In this document: positions 47,668 through 62,600 of the stretch, in pieces | Numbering within the stretch: the stretch's first letter is position 1 | How the letters are laid out: each line of letters starts with the position of its first letter | Origin: Agrypnia vestita | Taxonomy: Eukaryota; Arthropoda; Insecta; Trichoptera; Phryganeidae | NCBI GenBank assembly: GCA_016648135.1 | Contig: JADDOH010010254.1 | Location: 1-64,000 of the forward strand | Length of the DNA: 64,000 bases | Reading direction: 5' to 3' | Position numbers and translations under genes: made by a program | Notes under the pieces: model-generated | Told to the model about the DNA's origin: nothing | Database searches by the model: none | Seen by the model: only the letters and a program-made list of their open reading frames with translations

Positions 47668-50600
47668 GAAAAGAGCAATGCAAGAGTGCATCCTGTCATG
47701 ATGAAGGCAAGAGAAGAGGTTAGTTTGAATTTGCGAATAAGTGAAAGAATATGACAATGCGCTACAATGTGTGGTGTGACATTCAACAATCAAGAATTTG
47801 TGAACTTAGCTTCCAAGGTCTCACCGGAAAGCGACCAGAGAATTTCCAAATTCGGGCCCGCCTGCGGAGCAGAGAGGAGATGGAAACCACAAGCATTACC
47901 ATATGTCATCGGCAGGGTTAAGGACTTTACGTTGACTAAGTTACCATTTCATCCACCCCCCTCCCCCTTAGAGCGATATTTTTTGTATTTCGTGCAGAAA
48001 TTAACAAGACAATAACCCCCATCCCATCACTATTCTACCCCTCCACTGACTGGGTTCCGCCACTGGGGTCCTAACAGGGCACACCATTCATACTGCAGTG
48101 TATGCGAATACCAATCATGAGCACAATGAGCTTACCAATACATCAAGCCAAAGAAATACAGTTTAGGAACGTCACCGCCTGTTTCCGCCGAAGTTCTAAC
48201 TTTCACAAGAATGATGGGTTGTCTCACATGCAAAAATAAAATAAATGGTTTCTGCAATATTCCTCACTGTCTTTGGCTGATTATTACATGTTTGAAAATA
48301 CATAATAAATTTTCAAGGTTTCATTTGAATTCCCCATCTTTAATAAATGTTGTTAGTCCAAATTTTGATACACAATATTATGCTATCTGTTTTTGAAAAT
48401 GGTGAATTAATTTAAAAATCATTAAATTTAGTACGTATTTTAAAATAATGTAAGCTTTGTATAATATAATTTTGAAATAATAGGCTTTGATTACTGAATA
48501 CCATACTGAATTAGTAATTTTATTTGGATCACAATTTTAAATGACACAACAACAAAAGTTGTATACAGGTATCATTTTATTTGGATCACAATTTAAAATG
48601 ACACCACAACAAAAGTTGTATACAGGCCAGGTTTTACTCATGGCACTCAGGAGTGTACAGTATGAACAAGAAGCATGACTTTTTCCAAAGCATATATTTT
48701 GAAAAGAAACCAAAATAAGAGATATATCTCGTAATATTCTTATCAGGATAATTAACATATTATTCAGATTTTAATATTTCATAGTATTAAGCCAGATACC
48801 TAAATATTTAATTTTTTTCTCAATATATTTATATCCCAATTAAAATAATTACTTCTGTGTATAGTTTTCTGGGATATTCTGCCGTGTATATGTGACCTCA
48901 CTGGCCAACGTTTCGGATCCCATTGCAGGGTCCATCATCAGGGCTGATGGACCCTGCAATGGGATCCGAAACGTTGGCCAGTGAGGTCACATATACACGG
49001 CAGAATATCCCAGAAAACTATACACAGAAGATTCTGAAAGGCCGTGAAAACCTAAGGACATTTTTAAAATAATTTCGTTGTCTGTCTGTCCGTCTGTCCG
49101 CCTAACTTCGTGTAATGTCTGTAACTTTTTATAGTATTTTTTTTGGATATTTTTTTACGATTTTTTTTACGAATATTATTGTTATTAAGAAAAAAATATT
49201 TTATTTTGATTTTTTTTTTCCATTTACAATTTTTTTTTTTTTTTGAATTATGAAAAAAAATTATTTCGATTTTTTTTTATAACAATTTTTTTAATAATAA
49301 TAAATTTTTTAAATAAATAAATACTTATTCCTTAGGATCCGACATGTAAAAGTACATCATTTTTGACGGGTTACAGCTAGTGTTTAAATAAAAGTCATGC
49401 TTCTTGTTCAGTTCACAATCCTTGAAGTGCCATGCCCAAAAAAATCAACCTAGTTGTATCACCATTTTTCAATAATATTTTCCAGGAATAGCACAGTCAG
49501 GATGCTGGGGTTGTTTCGATGAGTTCAACCGGATCAATATAGAAGTGCTCTCCGTGGTCGCCCAGCAGATCCTGTCTGTCTTGCTCGCCATGTCTCAGGG
49601 CTTGAAAGTTTTTATGTTTGAAGGAGTGGAAATCAAACTCGTCAATTCCTGCGGTATTTTTATCACAATGAATCCTGGGTCAGTTAACTACATAGACTCT
49701 CAAACCATTTGTATTGTCTTAATTATAATTTTGTTTTTTGTTTATTTTGTGGTAAAGACCGACCAGAGGGCAGTATCAGTTTTGCCTTCTGGTGGTACAG
49801 TAAAACCTCGTAATTCGAAATTCAAGGGACCAAAACATAATTTTATTTGATTCTTGAAAATATTGCAAAATGAGTAAATAAAATGCGCTAATTTTGAAAA
49901 AAAAAATTTTTTGCATGATCCAAGGAAACATCACAAAACAACATATTATTAAGAGTAATTAAAGCAAACTCATTGTGTGGATCCCGGTGAGAACTTCTAA
50001 TATCTATCTTATTGACAATTTCCTGTGTGCGACAGCTTATAATATCGAATTACATATTTGAAAAATACGTAGCGTGTATAGGTATATTATCAATACAGGT
50101 ATAATATACAGGTATAATATCGATAATGTTTGACATAAAAATTTATTAATTTATGGAGTGAGGATAAAAAAATTATCTCGAATTATGATTTATCAGGGTT
50201 TTAGAATTTATGGGGTTAATTATCTATGAAATTGACAACTTTGGTCTTGCTTTTGAAAATTTTAAAATTTTGTCGAATTTCAAATTAACGGGATTTTAAA
50301 AGAAAGTGTTTTAATATAGTTGATTATTTATAAGACAATTTAAATTTAACTTCTTAAAATAAATCTAAATAACTGAAAGATAATTATCTACATTAATAAA
50401 AATGTACGTATATTAAAGGAAACACATTCTTATTGTGAAGTTGCAATTTCAGAACAAAATTCTGTGAATTATTAAACAATTTTTATTAATCAATTAGAAA
50501 AGACGTACAGAAAAAATCAAATTAATGAAAAAATATTTTAAATATATATATATATATATATATATTGTCCCGGCGGCATTTAAAATATTTTTTCTGTATG

Positions 50601-53600
50601 TATTTTCTAATTGATTAATAATTTTTTTTTAAAAATATAAGTGTTTGTACAAAATCACTGAAAGTTATTTACCGATTGCTTTGAAATTTTGGCACATCGT
50701 TGCATTCAAATATGAAGATGTTTTTGTATACTTTGTTTTTATATACCTACCATTTATTTATATAAATAAAAATGTGAATATTCGATGCTCAAAATCTTAT
50801 ACTTATCTCCTAAAGTACTACACTATTCCTTTGAAATTTTGACACAACGTTCCATTCGAATTCGCACTGATTATTTAAAAAAATGCGCTGGTACCTACCT
50901 ACGTTCTCAATATTGATAAATATTTAGATATACCTAACATTTTCCGAATTTAAATTTTTTGATTACATTCAGTGAACTTCTGAGCTTATCGTTTTAAACG
51001 ACATTATTCCGAAATTCATAAAAACCTTAAATATTGCATTAATTACAATATTAAATGTAAAACAATATACTTCCACGATTCTAAAATAAAGCGGATTCAT
51101 TGTAGAAACACAGTCAGTAGTTGGTATTATAATTGTTAATATATAAAATGCACTTTTTGGTTTTCAAATTCGGAATGTATTATGTAATTATGTGGTTGAA
51201 GCGCATAAAGCAAAATGGCTAAATAAAAAATAATGAGCGACGTTTTAAATATTTTGTCTCCTACTAATATTAATCGTGGCAGATATTCATTTACATTAAG
51301 TGTATTTTAAAAATTTAGAAATGATCTGTTTAAGTGGTTAATTTCGACAGAAACTCCATATTTTGTTAAGGCGGGATAGCCGATTCTCAAACATGTGTAT
51401 CTGTCAAATTACATCGATAGATCATGTGCTTTCAAGCCGTGCGCGACATTTCATCTGAGCGTAAATCGAATAAAAATTACACGTTCGTTACATATTTATG
51501 GTACATAAATATGTAACGAACATATTTATGTACCATAAATATGGTTGCTAAAACAGTAAGGTTTTGATAGAAAGAGATGGTCATATATTCTTCGCTTTCG
51601 TCCGCGTCAGGCATCCGCCGAAGCACCTCACGTATCAAAATATTTACTTATATAACTTTAGACAAATGATCTTATATTATTTGAGTAGTGAATGAAGACT
51701 CAAAGTGCGAATATAGATACAATATATTGTTTAAAATCATATTTTTATATGAAACATTTGAAAATGACGAAAAATCATAAATATTTAAGCATGTTTGAAA
51801 AATGATATCTTTTTTAATATTGAATATTTCTTAATTTCCTATGTACGGATTCTAGATAATTAAGTAAACTTTATACGTATAAAAAAACATATTATGCTTA
51901 CATAGAAATTTTAAACGAACCACTCTATGTCCGGGAACATTAAAAAGGTTTTTTTTGCCGCGGCCTGTGGATTAATGCCTATATTTTTCTTAATTATTGT
52001 AAATAATGTTTAGTTTCTTACTTTTATATAAGAATAAAGGTTCTATCGAAGTTATCGCCCTAAAAAAATTGCAATCTATCATATACATTCTGATATAAAT
52101 GAATAATAAAAACCCACATTTTCGTAAAAGACGCCGAAATATGCATTTGCAGTGAATGTACCGCCTTAAGGATCTCATAAAAATTGACTTTCTTTGATTT
52201 CACAGAAAAACCGTTTCGGAAAATTTTTTCTCCTTATTTCTCCTCTTCGGAAAAAAAAATCTGTACCATTTGACCGATCTGACCCAAATTTTGCATACTT
52301 ATTCTTTATGACCTGGCGGGTAACAATAAGTAACAATAACGGGTAATAAGCGACATTTATCTCCTCTCCATTTACCTCACTTCCTCCTCTTATATATTTT
52401 CTGTATAAATCTACACCGCTTGTCTGATCTGACCAAAATTTTGCAAACTTATTCTTTAGGACCCAGCAGGTAACATAGGCCACATTTTCTTGGACATCCC
52501 ATCCATTCCAGCATTGATTAAATGGAAACATTGTTTTTATTAGAGGCTTTGCATAATAATGAAACCCTTGTTTTCCCTCCACAAACTTATTTTTAACTTA
52601 CTCATTAACCCGTACAACGCCGGGTAGTAACAGCTAGTTTATTATATAAATGTGTGTTAATTTTTTTTTTGTGAGAAATAATTTACATGAAAGACTTTAT
52701 GTAATGTGTAATACATAGTAATTTAAAGCTGTAAATATGCCTTAAAAATCAAATGTCTTTCAGATATGCAGGAAGAACCGAATTGCCAGATAATTTAAAG
52801 TCTATGTTTCGTCCAATTTCTATGTGCGTCCCAGACAATCTTATAATTGCTGAAAATACACTTTTCAGTGATGGCTTCCAAGAATATAAAAGTGCTGCTA
52901 AAAAGGTATGCCAACAAAATGATCATTTTAAATGTGTACAATTTGTGAGCAATTTATGGTGTCCAGAGGGACACGGTGTGACACCTGTTGGATCAAATCC
53001 AAACTAGCAACTGGACGTCCGCATGCTGCCAGAAGCTGTACACCGAGGCGTGAGCTTCACAGAGTGAGCTAGCCATGTTACTTCTGTACTAGTCTCCATC
53101 CTGGCAACACTTATCCCACCTATTTATAAATTAATAGTAAAGAAATCAAACGTTCCATTGTAATCCATGTTGAATAAAATGTTTTCACATTTTTTTTTTG
53201 ACAGTACACCACTCAATTCTGTTTTCTAATTTTTTTTCATTATTTACTGTAGCCAGGTAGGTAAGGAAATATTCGAACTCAAATAATAGTCTGAATTATG
53301 GAGGCGGATTGTATTTCCTTCTGATCATATCCCATGTCTATAAATTTTTTAATGTTTTTTTATTATTTTATTGTAGGTTTTCACCCTTTACGAATTGGCA
53401 AAGCGTCAGTTATCTAAACAAGATCATTATGATTTCGGTCTGCGTTCTATGGTGGCTTTATTGCGTTACGCTGGAGTGAAGAGAAGAACACTTGCTCATC
53501 TGCCAGAGATGGAGGTGAGAATATTTCCTTCTAATACCTCAAGTTTTACATGTATATGTACTAATGGGTCATCGTTTGGCGTTTATGGAAGTGAATCCTG

Positions 53601-56600
53601 CCAAGAGGCAAGGAAAGCTTAAATACATTAAAGTATATTTAAATTAACTGCTTAGAACCCAAGAATATTTTTTTAGCTGTGCTTACTTAAAGGAAATAAG
53701 ACATAACTTAGAGAGGTGGTGTAAATATAAATATATTTTTATTTAATCAATGTATATTACATTACACTTAATATGATTAATAAAGATGTCTTTGATTGAT
53801 TAATGTGACAAAAAATCCACCACTGTTCTGAAAGATTTGAACATACTCAAAATATTCTGAATATTTTTATTTCTTTATTTATTAGTGAAACTCATAAACA
53901 AAGTTAAGTATGTAAGTATGTATGTATTAAGTATGTATTAAGTATGTATGTTATTTTTACTTATTTTTTTGTCGTAGTATGATATTTAAATTCATATTAT
54001 AAAAAATATTTTTAAAGGTGAGACAATTTTCTAGATCAGGCCTAGACTAAGTAGGAATCACCATAAAATTCTTCTTTGATAAACTAATTGAAATTCTTAT
54101 AGATTGTGATTTTAGCGATGAGAGATATGAATACTGCCAGGTTGACAGCAAAGGATGTACCATTATTTGACGGGATTATCAAGGACATCTTCCCAGACAG
54201 TTCAAGTCCTGTGGTTGACTATGAGATGATACACAACGCCATTTCTGCTGAAATGAGATTGGTTGGTCTCCAACCTATACCTATGGGATTGCTTAAAGTT
54301 GTACAAGTTATGGAAACGAAGGTACACTTAATGTCTTTTTTTTTACACAATTTTAAAATAAGTCCACAAAAAACGAATAGGAGGGAACCTTGAGACAGAG
54401 GGTGGCTTGAGACACCATGAGAATTTATTAAAATTACTAATTTTAAATATTGGTGTCAACAATAGAGGTTCAACAAGACCGCCAACATGATGTATTTACA
54501 CATATTTTGTAAGTGGTGCGCATATCGTCTTCTCAGTTGACATTTGTTTGTGGTGACACTCGCGTATGTAATTTTGACTCCATTGAATTTAAGGGATCGA
54601 ACTTGTAATTTTGAAGTTAGTACCAATTTTTGCTCTTTCTTAGTCAATAATATCTATTAGCGCCATTTGAATTGGTTTATAGTAATCTTTTGTTAAATCC
54701 ATAGGTTTTTGCTATTAAAATCTTTGCTTTAAACAAACTATTACTATAATCCAAGTTGACACAACCAGCTCTTGGTGTGTAAGGTTTATTGCGATATTAT
54801 TTATTTTATAAGTTTTTTTACACTTTTTTATATACCGAAGTATAAGGTTAAATAAAAATATATTCATAGCTTAGTGAGAGGTTTAAGACAATCACACGAG
54901 GGAGGCAAAAATAAAATTTTTAAGAATGATATCGTCTACAGTGAAATCCATATCAGGATTTCGCTTTTGACAATACCAGCATTGTCTTTGGCAAGTTTTT
55001 TTCATTTGTCTCAACCTTCTCCACTCTCTGTCTCACCGCTCCTACCCTGGGGGAGGCTTGAAACATTTAACATAACAAAGAATTCTATTGACCTTGAATA
55101 AACTGAAGCTTTTCCGTAGCTTCTCAGGTTATGTAATGTAATTTATTGTTTCTTATTGCAGTTAATAAAAAAACAGCAATGGTAAAAGTAAAAAGTGTTT
55201 CAAAGCTCCTCATTTTCCTCTGCTATATTTCTGCACAAATTATTTATTGTACCGTGATTCCCAAAATAATTTTATGTTTAAAAACATTTATCTCATATCC
55301 TCTTTTTTATAAAGTTAGAGTTAGTTAGTTTTTTATGTGTAGTACAGTAAAACCCCGTTATTACAATCCCCGATAATTTGTATGGGGCATCTTTATTCAA
55401 CTTGTTTAGCCGTATAATAATATGTGATTAAGTTCAATTATATTTGTTGTTCTTTTCAAATCAAGTTTGTTTATTTTTGTTTATTAATTTGATTGATTAA
55501 CTGAATTCCGTGTGAGTTGGATCCTTCTTACCAAAGCTAATAATTTAATATGATTAATAAAAATGTACCTTATTTCAACAAAGTACATTTTTATTAATTT
55601 TATTAATAATGTCACCACAAAATAATTTTGCTCTTTTTGAAGAAGCTTATAATTTAAATATGGCATGTAAAAAAAACAATATAAATATCTGAATATTTTA
55701 AGTAATAATTGAAAACCCCATGGCAAGAAGTTATTAACTAACATTTTTGTCAAAAATGAGTTAATAAGCCGTCTAAACTAAATATTGTATGCTCTTTCCA
55801 TTGGAAATAAGTTCAGAACTTAAAAATAATTAGAACACGATCAAATCATAGGGATGAACATGTTAACTACACTTTTTCAGAAAAATCAAATCTGTTACTA
55901 ATGAGAAGAACATGTTATCTTCAATAATAACATGTTCATGCCATCAGTCTGAAATTAACACGCCTTTTAATTTTATGGTTAATATAGATTTTACTCTGGC
56001 AGTACTGTCATATATTTGTTTTTAATTGAAGACTATTATAATATGTACTAATATATTATTTTTCAATAATTTTAAATGGTACATAAGTACATACCATGTT
56101 TTGTATTATTAATTAACATGCCAGGTATTTTGTAAGTTTGGATAATGGATGGTAAAAACGGATAGCATTTGAAGGGTGTTGTGATGTTCATATTTTACCA
56201 ATTTTAAAAAGGTGTTATTCTATTAAAAATGAATTCCAGAGGCGAAAAATGGTTGTTAACTACATTTTTTTAGAGAAAATTATTTATTTTTTATTTTTTT
56301 GTGCATAAATGCGTTTTTTTTACTTTGTAAATACTTTTTGATAAATCAATAAAAATTGTGACATAAATCAATAAAAATTAATCTTGAATTAGCAATAAAA
56401 CATATTTTTCAAAGGCGAAATGCAAATGTCTAATTATCTCAAAATAACTTGAATGTTAGTTAACAACTTCTTGCTATGGGGTCTTCAATTAAATTATCAC
56501 TTTGGTAAAAATTAGAGATGAAACGGATAGTGATTTGGCCGGATACCGGTTACCGGATATCCAGCGAGCCTCTACGCCAGATAGTCAAATATCCAGATCG

Positions 56601-59600
56601 CCTATTTGGCAATCAATAGTGATAATAACAAGTATGCTGTTTATTTATTGTGCAAATTTCTCATGGTGGCTTCAATTCAGATTCAATTCACTGAATTCGA
56701 GATTTTATAGGAAACATTGATCTATCCCTTTCAAAATCATATTTCCAATTCACTATTCAAAACAAAGATAGCTATATCCACTTCAACTAATTAACCCCTA
56801 AGGATTTATCACGTGAGAAAAAAGGCGCTTCATACTAAAGTGAGATTTGATTTGAGAATGAATCATCATAGTAAAGATTATATAATTAGCAAAAGCAATA
56901 ATGTTCACTATTTGTTAGCAACACAGCAATATTCACATTTAAAATGTTTATTTATACACAAATATTAGAGAAAAATTGAAGTGGCAAGAGCATATTTCAT
57001 AGAATCCTTTATTAGGTCACAACCGTCAAGTTATTTTGTATTTATTTCAGAAATGCCTTAATGAGATATTGTAGCTTTTGCTTTTATACCCCTCATATAC
57101 GCTAGGCACATTTATCTTTTGTTTTGAATTTATTTAATTATTTGGTGAATAAATATGACTTAAACTAGGCTACCGGGTTGATGAAAAATACATTTATATC
57201 ATATACCTACATATCGAGAGTATATTATAACTGGACAGAAGGCACTAAGGCTGGAAATTTACTGCAAATGCATTTTTCGGCATTTTTTCGCAATTGTTGG
57301 TTTTTATTATTAATTTATATCAGAATGTACATGCTAGACTACAATTTTTTAGAACGATAACTTAGATAGAATTTTTTTCTTTTATAAAAGTAATTAGCTG
57401 AACATTATTTACAATTATTAAGAAAAATAAGCAATATTCGACAGGCCGCAGACGAAAAATTTGTTTTTATTGTCTTAGAAATGATCAATTGTGTACGCAG
57501 AAAACGTTTTCATATGAGTGGAAAGCTAACATTTTGATGATAAATAAATCTGTACTAAAATAATTAAGAAGTGTTCAATATTAATAAAGCAATAAATTTT
57601 TCGATATCTTACTATACGAGTACAATTTTAAGATAAGTTTTGTTCAGCGAGACTGAGCCATTCTAATTAAAACTTCATACTCAAAATAGCGTTTCGAAGA
57701 TCAGTATTAAATTTTGTTGACTGCTTAGTTTGAATAATGATCTACTGCACTATCTAGTGGCAAAAATCCTTCTAGCAGAAAGCATGATACATATGACTTA
57801 GTGACAATGATATGACTTCATGACTTTATTAACTGGAAAATCAGATATCATCAGAACGAGCCCGACAGAAAATCTTGTTGGAATTTATAAAAATGTCTTG
57901 CGATGAATCTTCCAACAGTGGAAGTTTATTGCCATCTCCTAAGCCTGCTAAGAGAAACAGAAGTGACGAGACTGTCGCTGATCAACTGATCAACGGATCA
58001 ACTGTCACTTGTGAAGCTCATGATACATTTCGGGATTGTTTCGATGAAGTGGCAAATGAAAATAATAATCAGTGTTAGGATCAAGAAAAAAACGTAATTG
58101 CAAATGAGATTGACTATTATTTGAAGAGAGTTCGAATCGATCGTAGTCGCGACCAATTATATTTGGTGGTCAGCTAATTCAAAAGAGTATCCAAATTTGA
58201 AAAAGTTTGACAGAATTTAGTTTTCAGCTCCTTGTATCAGCGCATAGAGCGAAAGACTATTTTCTGCCGATCATGTTTACAAAAACAAGAGCAGTCACTC
58301 AGAGAAACTAGTGTTCATCTATTTTAATTTGCCATTGGTTAATTTTGAATACTAACAAATTTGTTGATTAAATAAATAATAAACAATTTTTCTATGATTG
58401 CGTAGTTTTTATTTGCCTGCAAGTATCTTCCTTTATCAATTTACTGGCGATAATTTTGTGAAATATTCGCAATTGAGGTGCTATCCGGTATCCGGCCGGA
58501 TAGTAAGGTACTATCCGGTATCTGGCCGGATAGTAAATATAGGCCGGATAGGCCGGATACCGGATACTTACCGGATATCCGTTTCATCTCTAGTAAAAAT
58601 GTGTCATAGAACAAAAATAAATATGTCGTAGATTTAAATACTTATTATCTATTCTTATCTCGTTTTATTATTACCAATGTTTTTTTCTCTAAATATTTTT
58701 TGGCTCCTTTGTGGTTGAATTTATCGAAAAAGAATTGTGAATGTAAAATATTTTCGGAAATTTATAGAACTCCCGTCATTCAACGATGGTGCTAGGTGAC
58801 ACAAACACTGCAAAAAGTGTCACATGGAAGATGTTAATGAATTCTTTAACACGCCTGAAGAAGGAAAAACAGCCGGGCTTTGAGTTGGTTCGTTATTATC
58901 CTATCAATCCGAAGGCATTAAACTTGGCAGAGCTGTACGGGGAGTACAATCTGGCCACAGGAGAGTGGACGGATGGAGTGATATCATCTGTTATGAGGAC
59001 CATCTGCCAAGGTTAAATACATTTTTATTTACTTTTAATATCAGAAATATTAAGAAAAATTAATTTAGTTTGTCATTTTAACAAAATATCCGTATTTAAA
59101 ATATATGGAACCTGATGAATACTTTTAAAATGATATATTTAAAAAAAAATGTGATGAAAAATGCATGAGAAGATTTGAGAAAAAATTGTGAAATTTATTC
59201 ACTTTGCCAGACGGTCGCCTTAGAGATATGAAAGTATATACTTAATCAAAAATAGTACTGCAATTTAGACAATTTTTTTTCACATAGAGATGCAAACATG
59301 GAATACATGTTGCTTCAATATACTTTCTATTTTCAAATTAAGCTAAAAGCCTGTGCTATGAAAATAGGGCTAACTTGCTGGTGCTCGAACCACCGGCCAC
59401 CAAATCACTAAGCACGCGTCATGAACACTACACCAACAAGCTTCTCAACAGCTTGACATATTATGGCCCAACTGTTATATTATTGCTTCATACTTTCTAT
59501 AAAAACAAAATCTTATAATTATAATTTACAAATTTATTAACAAAACACAAGAGGTCTTAGAACTAAACTAAATAGTTTTTTAACCTCTTCTGCAAGTAAC

Positions 59601-62600
59601 AATAGTGATATAATCTGTGCTAGTGAGTCTTGGTTAAACTCTTCTATAGCTGATGGTTAAGTAATTAATGACACATTTGCAATATTTAGAAAGGATAGGG
59701 ATATCAATACAAGTATTTACAGCAGAGGAGGTGGAGTATTTATTGCTGTCAAGCGCAGCATATCAGCCGAGCTACTATCGATCAACATTAAAAACATCGA
59801 ACAAATTTTTGTTAAAATAAAATGTACAGACGGCGATGTCATAGTTGGATGTATCTACATACCACCGCACTCAACGACCGACATCTATGCTAAACACACC
59901 AACACAATCTCATCTATTCAAGCTAAATACCCCAACTCCAAGATGCTCATTGTAGGTGACTACAATATCCCTAGTAGCCTTCCACCAGATGACTGCGAAA
60001 ATCTCATCTACAACGAACTACTCCTCACTGGATGCATGCAAATGAACGAAGTACGGAACTCCTACGATCATCTCCTCGACTTATGCTTCAGTAATTTCTA
60101 CGTGAAACCAGAGAAATCACACCCTATAATTGACGAGGATGAACACCACCCTGCCTTGCACGTTTACGTTAGTAGCAAGGCCAACTTAAAACCACATAGC
60201 CCACCAACCTACGCATTTGGACGTGCTGACTATGTAGCAATCAACAGATTCTTCCTTAGGACCAACTGGATTGAGTTATACATGATTGACACCGTTGATG
60301 ATAAAGTTAAGTGGTTTTATGAGAAAATCAATGAATGCATTGAGTACCATGTTCCAGTCTTCTCAAAGAAAACCAGCGACTACCCGTGTTGGTTCTCAAA
60401 AGAACTCATAAATAAAGTTAGTCAAAAAAAAGAGGCACACGCGCACTACAAGAGAACACACACAAAACCAGCATATATCCGATTCAAGAAGCTGAGATTG
60501 GAGTGCAAAAAACTCAGTGCCAGCTGCTACAGGAACTATGTTACCAGGATGGAGTCCCTGATGGAGACCGATGCTAGCCAGTTCTGGAAATTTGTGAAAA
60601 ACAAGCGTCGTAATAACCTTGACATTCCATTTGAAATGTCTTGGAATGAGAAAACAGCTGTTAATGGTGGTGAAATAAGTAACCTCTTTGCATCATACTT
60701 CAGGAGTATCTATACTATTAACAACGCTGCCCCAGCGGACCATAATACTAGTACTCGAAGCGTCAAAGATGCTAACTTATCGGAATTTAGCGTCACCTTT
60801 GATAACGTCTATAAACAGCTAACGAGCCTGAAGGTCAGCAAAGGATCTGGGCCCGACGGTGTACCGAATCTCTTCCTAAGGAATTGTGCAGCCGGTCTCT
60901 GCGAGCCCATAACGCATATATTCAGCAAATCACTACAGCTTGGAGTCTTTCCCTCGGCATGGAAACTCTCGTTCATAAGCCCAATTCACAAATCTGGTAC
61001 TAGGTCTGAGGTAACTAACTACCGCCCGATATGTATACAAGTTGCCATGTCAAAGCTTTTCGAGAAACTAATTCTTCCTCAACTTACATTTGCATTCAAA
61101 AATATAATTACTACAAAGCAGCATGGCTTCTTCGGTGGCAGATCTACAACAACGAATCTGTATCTATACATTAACTACATACTCAATGCTCTGAACCAGG
61201 GGGTGGATGTACATGCTATCTACACAGATTTCAGTAAGGCTTTCGACATGGTAGACCACGGAATCCTGATTGACAAGCTCGGTCTGTATGGTGTGAGAGG
61301 CACAGCATTAGAGTGGTTCCATTCGTATCTAACTGGCAGATTCCTACAAGTCAGAGTTAATGGATTTATCTCTGAAGAGTATGAAGTATGCTCTGGTGTC
61401 CCTCAAGGGTCACATCTTGGTCCGATTCTCTTTAATATTTTCATCAATGACATCGCAGACAATTTACTATCCGATTACCTACTATATGCAGATGACATAA
61501 AAATTTTCAGAAGAATCATGAATGACCAAGACTTAGAAATTCTTCAGCACGATCTCAATGAACTCCACAGGTGGTGTACTAAAAACAAACTAATGTTAAA
61601 TATCGGTAAATGCTCAGTAATGTCATTCTCTAGATCACGAAATCAATATCAGGCTAATTATCTCATTGATGGACATCATCTCCCGATAGTCACCTCGGCA
61701 AAGGACCTTGGCGTTATTGTGGACCATAAACTGAATTTCTCAAGCCACGTGGAGAATGTTGCGTCACAAGCTTTCAAGACTCTTGGTTACATCATTAGAG
61801 CTGGGAAGGACTTCAGCAATGTCTACACGCTGGTACGACTATTCGACAGTCTTGTGAGACCGATTTTAGAATACTGTTCTGTCATTTGGTCGCCGTATAC
61901 CAATAAACTAATCAATCAGCTCGAAAGAATACAACGCAAACTATGTAAATGCATCGCCTATCGTACACGATCACCAGGAGATATTGAGACCGTATATAAC
62001 AGATTTAGAATCAGCAAACTAATCACTCGAAGACAATTGTCTGATCTGACCTTCTTCTACAAATCTGTCAACGGACAGATAGACTCGCCCGAGATCCTGG
62101 AACAATTTGGCATTATCACTGCTAGGCCGGATCTAAGAGTGCGTAGATTGTTAGAAACCACTAAATCCACAAAAAGTTACGTGTACAATGGCCCAAGAAA
62201 TAGGATTGCCAATCTGGTGAATAGCCACTGTGTTGATATCAACTTCTTCGATGAATCATACGTCTCATTCTCATCAGCGGCAAAAAGATTGTTATCACAG
62301 TATTAAAATTACCCTCAACCCTATATGATTATACCATGTTGTTACTATGCTAGTATTGTTTTTTATATATGTGCAATTTTTCTAATCCATTCATTTAAGT
62401 CTATTATTTTTGTAAAATCAATGTATATAGCCGATTGGCGTATGAATAAATAAATAAATAAATAAAAAAATCATTATTAAAGTATGTACATAATTAATTA
62501 AGTTACGGTGAAGATACTTGTGGAATGACTAGCGGACAAGCAAGTGTTGTCAATTTTTTATATTCATGCAGGTTTAGTTTGAATAGCATTGGGGGAATGT

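Noticed and set aside
47508..47793. Open frames rich in Y and I on the minus strand
   Set aside because: They translate a (TA)n microsatellite.
48930..48960. Bidirectional transcription terminator hairpin
   Set aside because: The inverted repeat extends 86 bp and its sequence matches PLE 3' ends, so a transposon origin explains it better.
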